64,000 nt of DNA from SHWB01 sp050246875. GTDB taxonomy: Bacteria > Pseudomonadota > Alphaproteobacteria > UBA6615. This document shows, piece by piece, positions 16,909-25,218 of the stretch. Both the position numbers and the translations under genes were made by a program. The notes beneath the pieces were generated by a model that had not been told where the DNA came from, did not search any database, and worked only from the letters and a program-made list of their open reading frames with translations. Numbering within the stretch: position 1 is the first letter of the stretch; the number at the start of each line of letters is the position of its first letter. The stretch spans positions 340,915 through 404,914 of the forward strand of contig JBFWVF010000004.1 in the NCBI GenBank assembly GCA_050246875.1, written 5' to 3'.

Positions 16909-17934
16909 ATGCTGAAATCGTTCCTCAGGGGCGTCGCGGCTGCCGCCGTCGTCGCCTCTGCGTTGCCCGCCGCCGCCGCAGACTGGGAGCCGCTCAAGGG
17001 CGACCCGACGACCGTCAACTTCGGCATCATCTCGACCGAGTCGTCGCAGAACCTGAAGTCGCAGTGGGAACCCTTCCTCAAGGACATGTCGAAGTCGATC
17101 GGCCTGCCGGTCGAGGGCTTCTACGGCTCCGACTACGCCGCCGTCATCGAGGCCATGCGCTTCGGCAAGGTGACCGTCGGCTGGTTCGGCAACGCCTCGG
17201 CGATCCAGGCGGTCGACCGCGCCGGCGCCGAAGTGTTCGCGCGCCAGGCCAAGGTCGACGGGACGCAAGGCTACTACAGCCACATCATCGCGCATGCGGA
17301 CAGCAAGGCGGCCAGCCTCAAGGACATGTTCGCCGAGTGCGGCAAGGGTCTCGCCTTCGGCATCGGCGACCCCAACTCGACCTCGGGCTTCCTCGTGCCC
17401 TCCTTCTACGTCTTCGCCAAGAACGATGTCGATCCCAAGAAGTGCTTCGGCACGGTGCGCAACGCCAACCACGAGACCAACCTGCTCGCCGTCGCCAACG
17501 GCCAGGTTCCGTACGCAGCCAACAACAGCGAGCAGATCGCGCGCTCGATGAAGGTTGCGCCGGACGCGGCGAAAAAGGTGAAGGTCATCTGGACCTCGCC
17601 GCTGATCCCGTCCGATCCGATCGTCTTCCGCCGCGACCTGTCGGACGAGCTGAAGAACCGCATCCGCGCCTTCTTCCTCGCCTACGGCCGGATCGGCCCC
17701 GACGCCGAGGCCCAGCGCAAGGTGCTGGCGAGCTTCACCGACGGCCTCGCGCCCTATTCCGCCTCGAGCAACGCCCAGCTCCTGCCGATCCGCGAGCTGG
17801 CGCTGTTCAAGGACCGTCTCAAGATCGAGGGCGACGAGCGCATGTCGGCCGACGAGAAGAAGGCGAAGCTGGCGGCCATCGACGAAGCGCTCGCCAAGCT
17901 GCGCGTGCTGGCCGGCTCCGACCTCGCGTCGTGA
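16909..17934 (+). CDS. phnD: PhnD, phosphonate-binding periplasmic protein
   Basis: Encodes 341 residues. A signal peptide (LRGVAAAAVVASALPAAAA) is cleaved near residue 23. The mature protein has the PhnD segments NFGIISTESSQNLKSQWEPF, GLPVEGFYGSDYAAVIEAMR, FGIGDPNSTSGFLVPSFYVF and WTSPLIPSDP, typical of the periplasmic receptor for 2-aminoethylphosphonate and related compounds. It is 41 nt after phnC, and a GGAGG lies upstream of its ATG. It hands ligand to the PhnE permease. Confidence 0.96.
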   Translation: MLKSFLRGVAAAAVVASALPAAAADWEPLKGDPTTVNFGIISTESSQNLKSQWEPFLKDMSKSIGLPVEGFYGSDYAAVIEAMRFGKVTVGWFGNASAIQAVDRAGAEVFARQAKVDGTQGYYSHIIAHADSKAASLKDMFAECGKGLAFGIGDPNSTSGFLVPSFYVFAKNDVDPKKCFGTVRNANHETNLLAVANGQVPYAANNSEQIARSMKVAPDAAKKVKVIWTSPLIPSDPIVFRRDLSDELKNRIRAFFLAYGRIGPDAEAQRKVLASFTDGLAPYSASSNAQLLPIRELALFKDRLKIEGDERMSADEKKAKLAAIDEALAKLRVLAGSDLAS

Positions 17935-17971
17935 CGGCCCTGACCATCCACCGTAAGACCGGCGTGCCGCG

Positions 17972-18778
17972 GTGACGACCTCCTCCTTGCCCGGCACGCT
18001 TCCCCAGGTGCCCCGCCGGCCGCTCAGGCAGTCGGCGGGGTACTACCTCACCTGGGCCGTCATCCTCCTCCTGCTGGCGCTGTCCTGGGACGGCGCCGAC
18101 ATGCGGCCCGGCGACCTCGTCGCCTACTCCGGCAACATGGGCCGCTTCCTCGAAGGCTTCTTCCCGCCGAACTTCCACTACTGGCCGGAATACCTCGAGG
18201 AGATGCTTGTCACCGTGCAGATCGCCATCTGGGGCACGGCGCTGGCCATCGTCTGCGCCATTCCCCTCGGCGTGCTCTGCGCTTCCAACGTGGCACCCTG
18301 GTGGATCTACCAGCCGGTCCGCCGCGTCATGGACGCGCTGCGCGCCATCAACGAGATGGTCTTCGCCATGCTGTTCGTCGTGGCCGTCGGCCTCGGCCCC
18401 TTCGCCGGCGTGCTGGCGCTGTGGATCCACACGACGGGCACGCTCGCCAAGCTGTTTTCCGAGGCGGTGGAGGCGATCGATCCGCGCCCCGTCGAGGGCA
18501 TCCGCGCCACCGGCGCCTCGGTCGTGCACGAAGTCATCTTCGGCATCATCCCGCAGGTCATGCCGCTGTGGATCAGCTACTCGCTCTACCGCTTCGAGTC
18601 GAACGTGCGGTCGGCGACGGTCCTCGGCATCGTCGGCGCCGGCGGCATCGGCTACATGCTCTACGAGAACATCCGCGGCTTCTATTACGCCGAGACCGCC
18701 GCGGTGCTGATCATCATCGCCGTGAGCGTGACGGCGCTCGACCTGTTCTCGCAGGTGCTGCGCCGCCGCTTCATCTGA
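17972..18778 (+). CDS. phnE: PhnE, phosphonate ABC transporter permease
   Basis: Encodes 268 residues with about six membrane segments. The cytoplasmic EAA-like loop is EGIRATGASVVHEVIFGIIPQVMP, followed by ATVLGIVGAGGIGYML, the usual PhnE signature. It starts with GTG 37 nt after phnD. A single permease gene is present, so PhnE probably works as a homodimer. Confidence 0.95.
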   Translation: MTTSSLPGTLPQVPRRPLRQSAGYYLTWAVILLLLALSWDGADMRPGDLVAYSGNMGRFLEGFFPPNFHYWPEYLEEMLVTVQIAIWGTALAIVCAIPLGVLCASNVAPWWIYQPVRRVMDALRAINEMVFAMLFVVAVGLGPFAGVLALWIHTTGTLAKLFSEAVEAIDPRPVEGIRATGASVVHEVIFGIIPQVMPLWISYSLYRFESNVRSATVLGIVGAGGIGYMLYENIRGFYYAETAAVLIIIAVSVTALDLFSQVLRRRFI

Positions 18779-18794
18779 AAAAGGGATCGGGACA

Positions 18795-19364
18795 GTGGAC
18801 ACCGGCGTACTGCCCGGCCGCGACGTGGTCGCCGAAGTCTTCGAACTGTTCGCCGGCGGCGGCGACCGCCACTACGGCGAGGGCGTCACCCAGCGCGAGC
18901 ATGCCCTGCAATGCGCCGCGCTTGCCGCCCGCGACGGCGCGCGGCCGGAGCTGATCGTCGCCGCGCTACTGCACGACATCGGCCACCTGCTGCAGCGCCA
19001 CGGCGAGAACGCGGCCGAGCGCGGCATCGACGACCGCCACGAGGCGATCGGCGCCGCCTGGCTCGGCCGTCGCTTCGGCCGCGCCGTCGTCGAGCCGGTG
19101 CGCCTGCACGTCGCCGCCAAGCGCTTCCTCTGCGCCAGCGAGCCGGACTATTTCGGCCGCCTGTCCGAGGCGTCGGTGCGCAGCCTCGCCCTGCAGGGCG
19201 GGCCCATGGACGCCGCCGAGGCGGCGACCTTCGCCGGCGGCGCCTGGAGCAGCGACGCGGTGGCGCTGCGCCGCTGGGACGAGGCGGGCAAGATCACCGA
19301 CCTCGACGTGCCGGCCCTCGAGCGATGGGCCGACCTCATCGAGATCTGCCGCGACGAGCGCTGA
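18795..19364 (+). CDS. PhnZ-like HD-domain phosphonate oxygenase (phosphonate operon HDIG protein)
   Basis: Encodes 189 residues, GTG start 16 nt after phnE. It matches PhnZ, the mixed-valence diiron oxygenase that cleaves 2-amino-1-hydroxyethylphosphonate to glycine and phosphate. The six iron ligands of PhnZ (H34, H58, D59, H80, H104, D161) correspond to H36, H60, D61, H82, H105 and D162, and the segments HVAAKRFL, QGGPMD, RRWDEAGKITDL are shared. The substrate-loop Glu27 is E29, but PhnZ Tyr24 aligns with His26, with a Tyr at 27. No PhnY hydroxylase partner is seen in the island, so the true substrate may be a hydroxylated phosphonate taken from outside or a different compound. Confidence 0.85.
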   Translation: MDTGVLPGRDVVAEVFELFAGGGDRHYGEGVTQREHALQCAALAARDGARPELIVAALLHDIGHLLQRHGENAAERGIDDRHEAIGAAWLGRRFGRAVVEPVRLHVAAKRFLCASEPDYFGRLSEASVRSLALQGGPMDAAEAATFAGGAWSSDAVALRRWDEAGKITDLDVPALERWADLIEICRDER

Positions 19365-19582
19365 TCCCACCGCTTCGTGCGCGGCTGGCGGGCCATGGCC
19401 AGGGGACGCCGCAGCCGAGACCGGCCCTCACGCGCGCCGGATGGATGGGGTGCGGGGCGGTAGTTCGATGCTCGCAGCAGTCGGAGTTCAGGCCCGGAAT
19501 GTCGCCCCGCCGCGCGTCTGGCCCTAACGCGCCTCCTGACCCTCTATTTGGAAAGGTTCCAGAGCCCGGCTCGGATTGCCCC

Positions 19583-19606
19583 TCTCTGTTACCTATTGCT
19601 ACCCAA
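19583..19606. repeat. GTTACC repeat copy 1
   Basis: tctctgttacctattgct followed by acccaa. It shares the pattern CTCTGTTACC-N-(A/T)TG-(C/T)TACC with two further copies downstream. Regular spacing (about 210 and 250 bp) suggests integrase arm sites or another protein-binding repeat. Confidence 0.4.
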
Positions 19607-19793
19607 ACTCGGCCCGCCAGATTCTGGATAGCGCAGCCACGACCATCCCATTGATTTTTCCGAGAGAATGGCGCGCCCGAAAGGACACGAACCCCTAACC
19701 TTCTGATCCGTAGTCCGTTGCCAAGCGATCAACCATGGCGCTCAGCGTGATCCGACAGGACATCAGAACCTTGAGCCACTACCGCTCAAGAGC

Positions 19794-19818
19794 GCTCTGT
19801 TACCCCATTGTTACCCAA
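19794..19818. repeat. GTTACC repeat copy 2
   Basis: cgctctgttaccccattg followed by ttacccaa. Same orientation as copies 1 and 3. Confidence 0.4.
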
Positions 19819-19865
19819 TGCACTTCCTGTGGCTCACCACGTGCAACTAACTTCTTGGAAGCATT

Positions 19866-19900
19866 GGTTGGGGAGAGGGGATTTGAACCTCCGGCCCCCA
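19866..19900 (-). repeat. Degenerate tRNA 3'-end-like sequence
   Basis: On the minus strand it reads GGAGG-TTCAAAT-CCCCT then CTCCCCA-ACC, resembling a T-arm plus acceptor strand and the start of a CCA end. The T-stem has one A-C mismatch, and no tRNA 5' part, D-arm or anticodon arm follows. It may be a second displaced tRNA end left by an earlier insertion. Confidence 0.35.
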
Positions 19901-20044
19901 CGTCCCGAATGAAGTCGTCGACGACTGCCAGCATCTGGAGGCGGTACCCCAGCCCAACGCATGGCTGTTCGAGATCCGTTGCGAAAGGGACGTGCCGGCC
20001 TGGTTCGCGGCTGATGGCTTCATGCAGCCACGGGATCGAAAGGC

Positions 20045-20069
20045 CTCTGTTACCTACAATGCTACCTAT
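20045..20069. repeat. GTTACC repeat copy 3
   Basis: cctctgttacctacaatg followed by ctaccta, about 50-70 bp left of the tRNA-Phe 3' end. Third copy of the repeat at 19583 and 19794. Confidence 0.4.
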
Positions 20070-20115
20070 CTGACCGCGGCACGATCGAAACTCTTCCATA
20101 ACTTATTGAAATAAA

Positions 20116-20191
<76 letters not shown>

Positions 20192-20280
20192 ACCGGGCCT
20201 CGGCGAACGAGGCGACGGCGGATATAGACAAATGGCCCCGGCCTGTCCAGCCGAGGCGCCCGCCGGGCCCCCGGGCCCCG

Positions 20281-20505
20281 TCAGGCGCGGCCGTCCGGCT
20301 CGTCGGCGTCCGGATCGGCGGCGGCGAGATCGCTCTCCTGCTCCGCCTCCTCGGGCACGGCGGCGGCAATGCGGTAGCGCTCGCCCAGCCAGTTGCCGAG
20401 GTCGAGGGTGCGGCACCGCGCCGAGCAGAAGGGCAGGTACGGCCGCCTGGCCGGCTTGCGGCACATCGGGCAGCGCGGCCCGCGCAGCGGGATCGGGTCG
20501 GTCAT
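20281..20505 (-). CDS. yacG: YacG, DNA gyrase inhibitor / zinc-ribbon protein
   Basis: Encodes 74 residues. Cys12, Cys15, Cys27 and Cys31 (RCPMCRKP, PFCSARCR) form the zinc site, followed by DLGNWLGERYRI, the YacG signature. In E. coli it binds GyrB and inhibits gyrase. The acidic C-terminal tail is typical. Its start overlaps the stop of the RNase E/G gene by 4 nt. The neighbour order rng-yacG-tRNA-Phe is conserved in alphaproteobacteria. Confidence 0.92.
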   Translation of the reverse strand: MTDPIPLRGPRCPMCRKPARRPYLPFCSARCRTLDLGNWLGERYRIAAAVPEEAEQESDLAAADPDADEPDGRA

Positions 20506-21968
20506 CGCGGCGAGCGTACCATCACCTCGATCGACTCGCGCGCCCGCGCCGGCTCGCCCGCGACGATGACATTGCCGCCGACCGCGGCGCGCGCCTCGGC
20601 CAGTGCCGCGGCGAGCGGGCCGGCGATGGCGGCCGCCACCTCGGGCGCCACCTGGATGGCGTAGCCGCCGGCCGGACGCGCCCGGGCCGCCGCAAGCAGG
20701 CGGCGCAGCGCCGCGTAGCCGAGCGCCACCGGCGACGGCTGCGTCGCCGCCACCGGCTCCTGGAGGCGGGCGGCGAGCGACGGGCCACGGCGGGCCCGCG
20801 TCAGCTCGATGAAGCCGAGCACCGTCCAGCCATGCACGACGACCCCGGCCGGATCGTCGGCGACGGCGGCGCGCAGGGCGTCCAGCACGGCGGCGCGGTC
20901 GTGCCGCTCGGTCATCTTGAGGGCGTCGACGACGATGGCGCCGGCGATGGCGCGCAGGCGAAGTTGCCGGCCGAGCGCCACGGCCGCCTCGATGTTCACG
21001 TCGCGCGCCAGCTTCATGCCCGACCCGGCATGGCTGCCGCTGTTGACGTCGATGGCGGTCAGCGTCTCGCCCGGCTCGAACACGATCTCGCCGCCGCCGG
21101 GCAGGCCGACGCGACGCGCCAGCGCCTCCTCGATGGCCGCCTCGACGCCATGCGCCTCGAACAGGTTGGCCGGCGCCGGCGCGGCGGCGATGCGCGCTTC
21201 GAGCGCCGGCAGGTAGCGGGCGGCCCAGCGCCGCGCCGCCGCCACCGTCTCGCCATCACCGCAGATCACCGTGGCGAGCCCGGGATGGGCAAGGTCGGTG
21301 AGCGCCCGCGCGACGGCGCCGGGGCCGGGATCGAGCCGTACCGGCGCCTTGGCGCCCTCGGCACGCAGCGCGATGGCGGCCCATTCGGCGCGCAGGCGCG
21401 CGAGGTCGTCGGTGATGTCGGCGATCAGCGCCGCGTCGTCTTCCGGCAAGGCTTCTGCATCGCGCAGCACGGCGCCCTCGCCGGCCCGCAGCAGCGGCGC
21501 GACGAGCGCCTCGACGCGCCGCCGCGCGGCGCCACCGAAGCCGTCGGGCAGCACCAGCCCCTCGGTGCCCGGACGCAAATCGACGGTGCGGCCGCGCAGG
21601 CGCAGGAACGAGGTGACCCCCGGCCCCTTCGCCGCCTCGCCGTCGCCGTGCCCGTCGGCGACGATCTGCACCGGGAAGATCGCGCCTTCGTGCAGCAGGC
21701 GGTTGATACGCACATGGCTGCCTTGGGCGGCGTCGGGCGAGCGCGCCACCTCGCGGCCGCGCAGGAAGCCGTCGGGACCGTCGCCGAGGTCCATGAAGGC
21801 GGCGTTGATGCCGATCTCCAGCCGCCGGACGCGCGCGAGATAAATGGCGCCGACGCGGCTGGCGCCGATGTCGCGCCAGTGATCGACCTGCAGCACCACG
21901 CCGTCGGCGAGCGCGGCGACGCGCAGCTCGCCGGGGCTGCGTTCAAGCAGCAGCGTATCGGCATGCAT
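20502..21968 (-). CDS. rng: Ribonuclease E/G family protein
   Basis: Encodes 488 residues. An S1-type RNA-binding domain (about 35-115) is followed by the RNase E/G core. The catalytic metal-binding aspartates are D307 (AIDVNSGS) and D348 (VVDALKM). The CPxCxG zinc-link motif that normally follows the MTRxR segment is absent: the sequence goes from ELTRARRGPSLAARLQEP straight to an unrelated linker. It is thus a short Rng-type enzyme for rRNA/mRNA processing. The start at 21968 is chosen because it is 6 nt after maf and begins with MHADTLLLERSPGELR; the longer frame overlaps maf. Confidence 0.88.
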   Translation of the reverse strand: MHADTLLLERSPGELRVAALADGVVLQVDHWRDIGASRVGAIYLARVRRLEIGINAAFMDLGDGPDGFLRGREVARSPDAAQGSHVRINRLLHEGAIFPVQIVADGHGDGEAAKGPGVTSFLRLRGRTVDLRPGTEGLVLPDGFGGAARRRVEALVAPLLRAGEGAVLRDAEALPEDDAALIADITDDLARLRAEWAAIALRAEGAKAPVRLDPGPGAVARALTDLAHPGLATVICGDGETVAAARRWAARYLPALEARIAAAPAPANLFEAHGVEAAIEEALARRVGLPGGGEIVFEPGETLTAIDVNSGSHAGSGMKLARDVNIEAAVALGRQLRLRAIAGAIVVDALKMTERHDRAAVLDALRAAVADDPAGVVVHGWTVLGFIELTRARRGPSLAARLQEPVAATQPSPVALGYAALRRLLAAARARPAGGYAIQVAPEVAAAIAGPLAAALAEARAAVGGNVIVAGEPARARESIEVMVRSPR

Positions 21969-21973
21969 GTCGG

Positions 21974-22555
21974 TCACTCCGCGCGGCCGTAGCCGAGGCC
22001 GGCGAGCAGTGCCGCCGTCTCCGCCTGCGCCAGCCCGACGACGTTCGACCACGAGCCGGCGAGCCAGGGCACGAAGGCGGCGGCCCGGCCCTGGATGGCG
22101 TAGCCGCCGGCCTTGCCCTGCCATTCGCCGCCGCCGAGATAGGCATCGATCTCGGCGCCGGAGAGGCGCTTGAAGCGCACCAGCGTCGTCACGAGACGCT
22201 CGACGCGGCGCCCGCCCGGCGCGACGACGCAGAGGCCGCCGAGCACGCGATGCCGGCGCCCGGACAGCAGCGTCAGGCAGGCGCGCGCCTGCGCCTCGGT
22301 CTCGGCCTTGGGCAGGATGCGGCGGCCGACGGCGACGACGGTATCGGCAGCGAGCACGTAATCCTCTGGATGGCCGGGGGAAACGGCGGCCGCCTTGGCG
22401 ACTGCGAGGCGGCGCGCGAGCGCGGCCGGCAATTCGCGCGGGCGTGGCGTCTCGTCGATGTCGGCGGGGACGACCGCGGCGGGCGGCAGGCCCATGGCGG
22501 CGAGCAGGTCGGCCCGGCGCGGGCTCGCCGAGGCGAGGATCAGCCGGCCGGGCAT
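21974..22555 (-). CDS. maf: Maf-like nucleotide pyrophosphatase
   Basis: Encodes 193 residues with SASPRRADLL at the N-terminus, the catalytic ADTVV segment and YAIQGRAAAFV near the end. Maf proteins hydrolyse non-canonical nucleoside triphosphates (dTTP/UTP or modified bases). It sits between infA and rng, the usual alphaproteobacterial order. The start at 22555 (MPGRLILASASPRR) fits the family; upstream codons belong to the infA region. Confidence 0.92.
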   Translation of the reverse strand: MPGRLILASASPRRADLLAAMGLPPAAVVPADIDETPRPRELPAALARRLAVAKAAAVSPGHPEDYVLAADTVVAVGRRILPKAETEAQARACLTLLSGRRHRVLGGLCVVAPGGRRVERLVTTLVRFKRLSGAEIDAYLGGGEWQGKAGGYAIQGRAAAFVPWLAGSWSNVVGLAQAETAALLAGLGYGRAE

Positions 22556-22584
22556 GGCGGGGCCGCGATCGGGTGCGGCGGCAG

Positions 22585-22803
22585 CTACTTGAAGCGGAAG
22601 GTGATGCGGCCCTTGGTCATGTCGTAAGGCGTCATCTCGACATTGACCTTGTCGCCGGCCAGCACGCGAATGCGGTGCTTGCGCATCTTGCCGGCGGTGT
22701 GGGCGAGAATCTCGTGCTCGTTGTCCAGCTTCACGCGGAACATCGCATTGGGCAGTACTTCGGTGACCGTGCCCGAAAACTCGATGGGATCTTCCTTCGC
22801 CAT
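22585..22803 (-). CDS. infA: Translation initiation factor IF-1
   Basis: Encodes 72 residues, the exact IF-1 length, starting MAKEDPIEFSGTVTEVLPNA and ending MTKGRITFRFK. A single OB-fold that binds the ribosomal A site during initiation. It is the first gene of a leftward run infA-maf-rng-yacG. A candidate promoter lies about 52-83 nt upstream. Confidence 0.97.
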   Translation of the reverse strand: MAKEDPIEFSGTVTEVLPNAMFRVKLDNEHEILAHTAGKMRKHRIRVLAGDKVNVEMTPYDMTKGRITFRFK

Positions 22804-22854
22804 GGCTGCTCCGTTGGTTGTTGATCCGGCCGCCGTTCCCCGCCAACCGGCGGC

Positions 22855-22886
22855 GCTATAAGCCCCGATTTTCCCGGCAATGGCAA
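22855..22886 (-). promoter_or_regulatory. Candidate infA promoter
   Basis: On the minus strand TTGCCA is followed by a 20-nt spacer and TATAGC, about 50 nt upstream of the infA start. The local A/T enrichment in a GC-rich context supports a promoter, but the spacer is longer than the ideal 17. Confidence 0.3.
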
Positions 22887-22948
22887 GTTTTCCGGCACTT
22901 CGCGGATATGGCGCCCCGACTCGGCGGAAGCAAGTGAGGACGATCCGC

Positions 22949-23401
22949 TCACGCCATCTGCGGCGCGTCGACGGCCGGAAAGCGCACGGCGATGCGGGCG
23001 AGGATGGCTTCGCGTAGCGCCCTGTACGCCGCCAGCCGGTCCTCGCGGGTCGCCTCGCCGTCGTCGGGCGGATCGGCCATCGGCCAGTATTCGACGACAC
23101 ATGCGGTGCCAGCCAGTGCCAGCGCGCGGTGGTGGGCGCGCGGCGTGAAGGTGACGATCAGGTCGACCGCCGCGAAATCGACGGCCTCGAACGGCGTCGC
23201 CTCATGGCCGGCGATGTCGAGGCCCAGTTCGGCCATCACCGCGACCGCGTATCCGTCGGGCACTTCACCGTCGGCGCGGACGCCGACGCTGCCGACGGCG
23301 ACGCGATGGCCGAACAGATGACGCATGATGGCCGCCGCCATCGGCGAGCGCACGGTATTGCGGTCGCAGGCGAACACAACGCTGGCGGGCAGATCGCTCA
23401 T
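22949..23401 (-). CDS. Low-molecular-weight phosphatase family protein
   Basis: Encodes 150 residues of the low-molecular-weight protein-tyrosine-phosphatase / arsenate reductase fold. The P-loop is C12-DRNTV-R18-S, a proper CX5R. A DPPDD segment near residue 110 may supply the general acid. It starts 4 nt inside the UPF0262 stop. Substrate unknown: it could dephosphorylate protein tyrosine or act on small molecules. The position between UPF0262 and infA is common in alphaproteobacteria. Confidence 0.82.
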   Translation of the reverse strand: MSDLPASVVFACDRNTVRSPMAAAIMRHLFGHRVAVGSVGVRADGEVPDGYAVAVMAELGLDIAGHEATPFEAVDFAAVDLIVTFTPRAHHRALALAGTACVVEYWPMADPPDDGEATREDRLAAYRALREAILARIAVRFPAVDAPQMA

Positions 23402-23898
23402 CGTCCCTGCCCGCGGATATGCAGCACGCAGATCAGCGTGAACAGCCGCCGTGCCGTGGCCCGGTCGACCTCGACGCGCGGCGCCAGCACGCCGAGCAGT
23501 TCGTCAGAGGCCTCGTCGTGGAGCGCCCGCCGGCCCATGTCGAGCGCCTCGATCTGCGACGGGGACGCGCTGCGGATCGCCTGGTAGTAGCTTTCGCAGA
23601 TGGTGAAGTAGTCGCGCACCGTGCGGCGGAACGGCGCCAGCGGCACCGTCACCGGCGCCAGCGTCGCGCCGTCGGCGCAGCGGATATTGAGGATCAGCCG
23701 GTTCTCGCGCGTCTCCAGATGGACGTCGAACGGGCCCGACGGCGGCGGGGCGCCATCGGCGGGCAGGGGGCGAAAGCTGTTGTCCTCGACAAGGTCGTAG
23801 ATCGCGACCGTGCGCTCGCGTTCCACGTCCGGCGCGTAGCGGACGACGCCCTGCCCTTCGAGCGTGACATTGGCGATGCGCTGGCTGTCGTCGGCCAT
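23398..23898 (-). CDS. UPF0262 family protein
   Basis: Encodes 166 residues matching UPF0262, an alphaproteobacterial family of unknown function. Visible hallmarks are RIANVTLE at the N-terminus, VERERTVAIYDLVEDNSF, and YYQAIRSASPSQIEALDMGRR near the C-terminus. It is 15 nt downstream of hisD and overlaps the phosphatase gene by 4 nt, so it belongs to the hisG-hisD operon. Confidence 0.9.
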   Translation of the reverse strand: MADDSQRIANVTLEGQGVVRYAPDVERERTVAIYDLVEDNSFRPLPADGAPPPSGPFDVHLETRENRLILNIRCADGATLAPVTVPLAPFRRTVRDYFTICESYYQAIRSASPSQIEALDMGRRALHDEASDELLGVLAPRVEVDRATARRLFTLICVLHIRGQGR

Positions 23899-23913
23899 GG
23901 CACCGCGCCGCGA

Positions 23914-25218
23914 TCAGCCGCGCCGGCCATCGAGCCGGATGGCCACCGACAGGGCGTGCGCGTCGAGGCCCTCGGCGCGCGCCAGCGTCACCGCCGCCGG
24001 CCCGATCGCCGCCAGCGCGCCCGGCGTGCATTCGACCAGCGAGGTCCGCTTCATGAAGTCGAGCACCGACAGGCCGGAGGCATAACGCGCCGCCCGGGCC
24101 GTCGGCAGCACATGGTTGGGCCCGGCGACGTAGTCGCCGATGGCCTCGGGCGTGTGGCGGCCGAGGAAGATCGCGCCGGCGTGGCGCACCGCCGCTGCCA
24201 GCGGCGCCGGCTCGGCGACGGCGAGTTCGAGATGCTCGGGAGCCAGCCGGTCGACCAGGGCGGGCGCATCGTCCAGCCGCGCGACGACGATGATGGCGCC
24301 ATGGCGTGCCCAGCTTTCGCCGGCGATCGCGGTGCGCGGCAGGCGGGCGAGGTGAGCCCCGACGGCGACGTCGACGGCGTCCGCGAAGCCGGCATCGTCG
24401 GTGATCAGCACCGCCTGCGCGGCCGTGTCGTGCTCGGCCTGGCTCAGCAGGTCGGCGGCGATCCACGCCGGATCGTTGGCGGCGTCGGCGACGACGAGGA
24501 TTTCCGACGGCCCGGCGATGGTGTCGATGCCGACCGTGCCGAAAACCTGCCGCTTGGCTTCCGCGACGTAGGCGTTGCCCGGCCCGACGATCTTGTCGAC
24601 TGGCGCGATCGAGGCCGTGCCCCAGGCCAGCGCCGCGACCGCCTGGGCGCCGCCGACGCGCCAGATCTCGTCGACGCCGGCGATCGACGCGGCGGCGAGG
24701 ACGAGTGGCGCCAGCACGCCGTCGGGCGCCGGCACGACCATGGCGACGCGCGGCACACCGGCGACCTTCGCCGGCACCGCGTTCATCATCACGGAGGACG
24801 GATAGGCGGCCGTGCCGCCGGGCACATAGAGGCCGGCGGCGTCGACCGGCCGCCAGCGCCAGCCCAGCCTCACGCCGGCTGCGTCCGTGCCGGCGTGGTC
24901 CGCCGGACGCTGGCGGGCATGGAAATCGGCAATGCGCGCATGGGCGAATTCGAGTGCGCGCACGGCGTCCGGCTCGCAGGCGGCGCGCGCGGCGGCGATC
25001 TCCCCGGCTGTCACCCGCAGCGCGTCCACCGACGCGACGTTCACGCGATCGAAGCGCGCGGTGTAGTCGAGCAGCGCCGCGTCGCCGCGGGCGCGCACGT
25101 CGGCAAGGATCGCCGTGACGGCCGCGGAAACGTCGACGGCCGCCTCGCGGCGGTCGTCGACCAGATCGGCAAAGGCGGCGGCGAAGGCGGGATCGCGGGC
25201 GTCGAGCCTACGCGGCAT
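23914..25218 (-). CDS. hisD: Histidinol dehydrogenase
   Basis: Encodes 434 residues. Catalyses the last two steps of histidine synthesis, L-histidinol to L-histidine with 2 NAD+ and a zinc ion. Family segments include VPGGTAAYPSSVMMNAVPAKVAGV, QAVAALAWGTASI, VGPGNAYVAEAKR, GPSEILVVAD, SQAEHD and LAPEHLEL. Length is normal. It overlaps the hisG stop by 11 nt. Confidence 0.96.
   Translation of the reverse strand: MPRRLDARDPAFAAAFADLVDDRREAAVDVSAAVTAILADVRARGDAALLDYTARFDRVNVASVDALRVTAGEIAAARAACEPDAVRALEFAHARIADFHARQRPADHAGTDAAGVRLGWRWRPVDAAGLYVPGGTAAYPSSVMMNAVPAKVAGVPRVAMVVPAPDGVLAPLVLAAASIAGVDEIWRVGGAQAVAALAWGTASIAPVDKIVGPGNAYVAEAKRQVFGTVGIDTIAGPSEILVVADAANDPAWIAADLLSQAEHDTAAQAVLITDDAGFADAVDVAVGAHLARLPRTAIAGESWARHGAIIVVARLDDAPALVDRLAPEHLELAVAEPAPLAAAVRHAGAIFLGRHTPEAIGDYVAGPNHVLPTARAARYASGLSVLDFMKRTSLVECTPGALAAIGPAAVTLARAEGLDAHALSVAIRLDGRRG

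Larger units (their letters stand above)
19365..20104. other. Gene-free right end of the phn island
   Basis: About 740 bp without a credible gene, visibly less GC-rich than either side. It holds three copies of a short GTTACC-containing repeat and a tRNA-like 3' end near 19866. The composition and contents suit the non-coding attachment region of an integrated element. The only long frames here read through the tRNA-like sequence and are not proteins. Confidence 0.6.

Noticed and set aside
19738..20099. Small open frames around the tRNA-like 3' end (peptides such as GERGFEPPAPTSR and GGSNPLSPT)
   Set aside because: These are well-known spurious peptides from tRNA-derived sequence, not real proteins.
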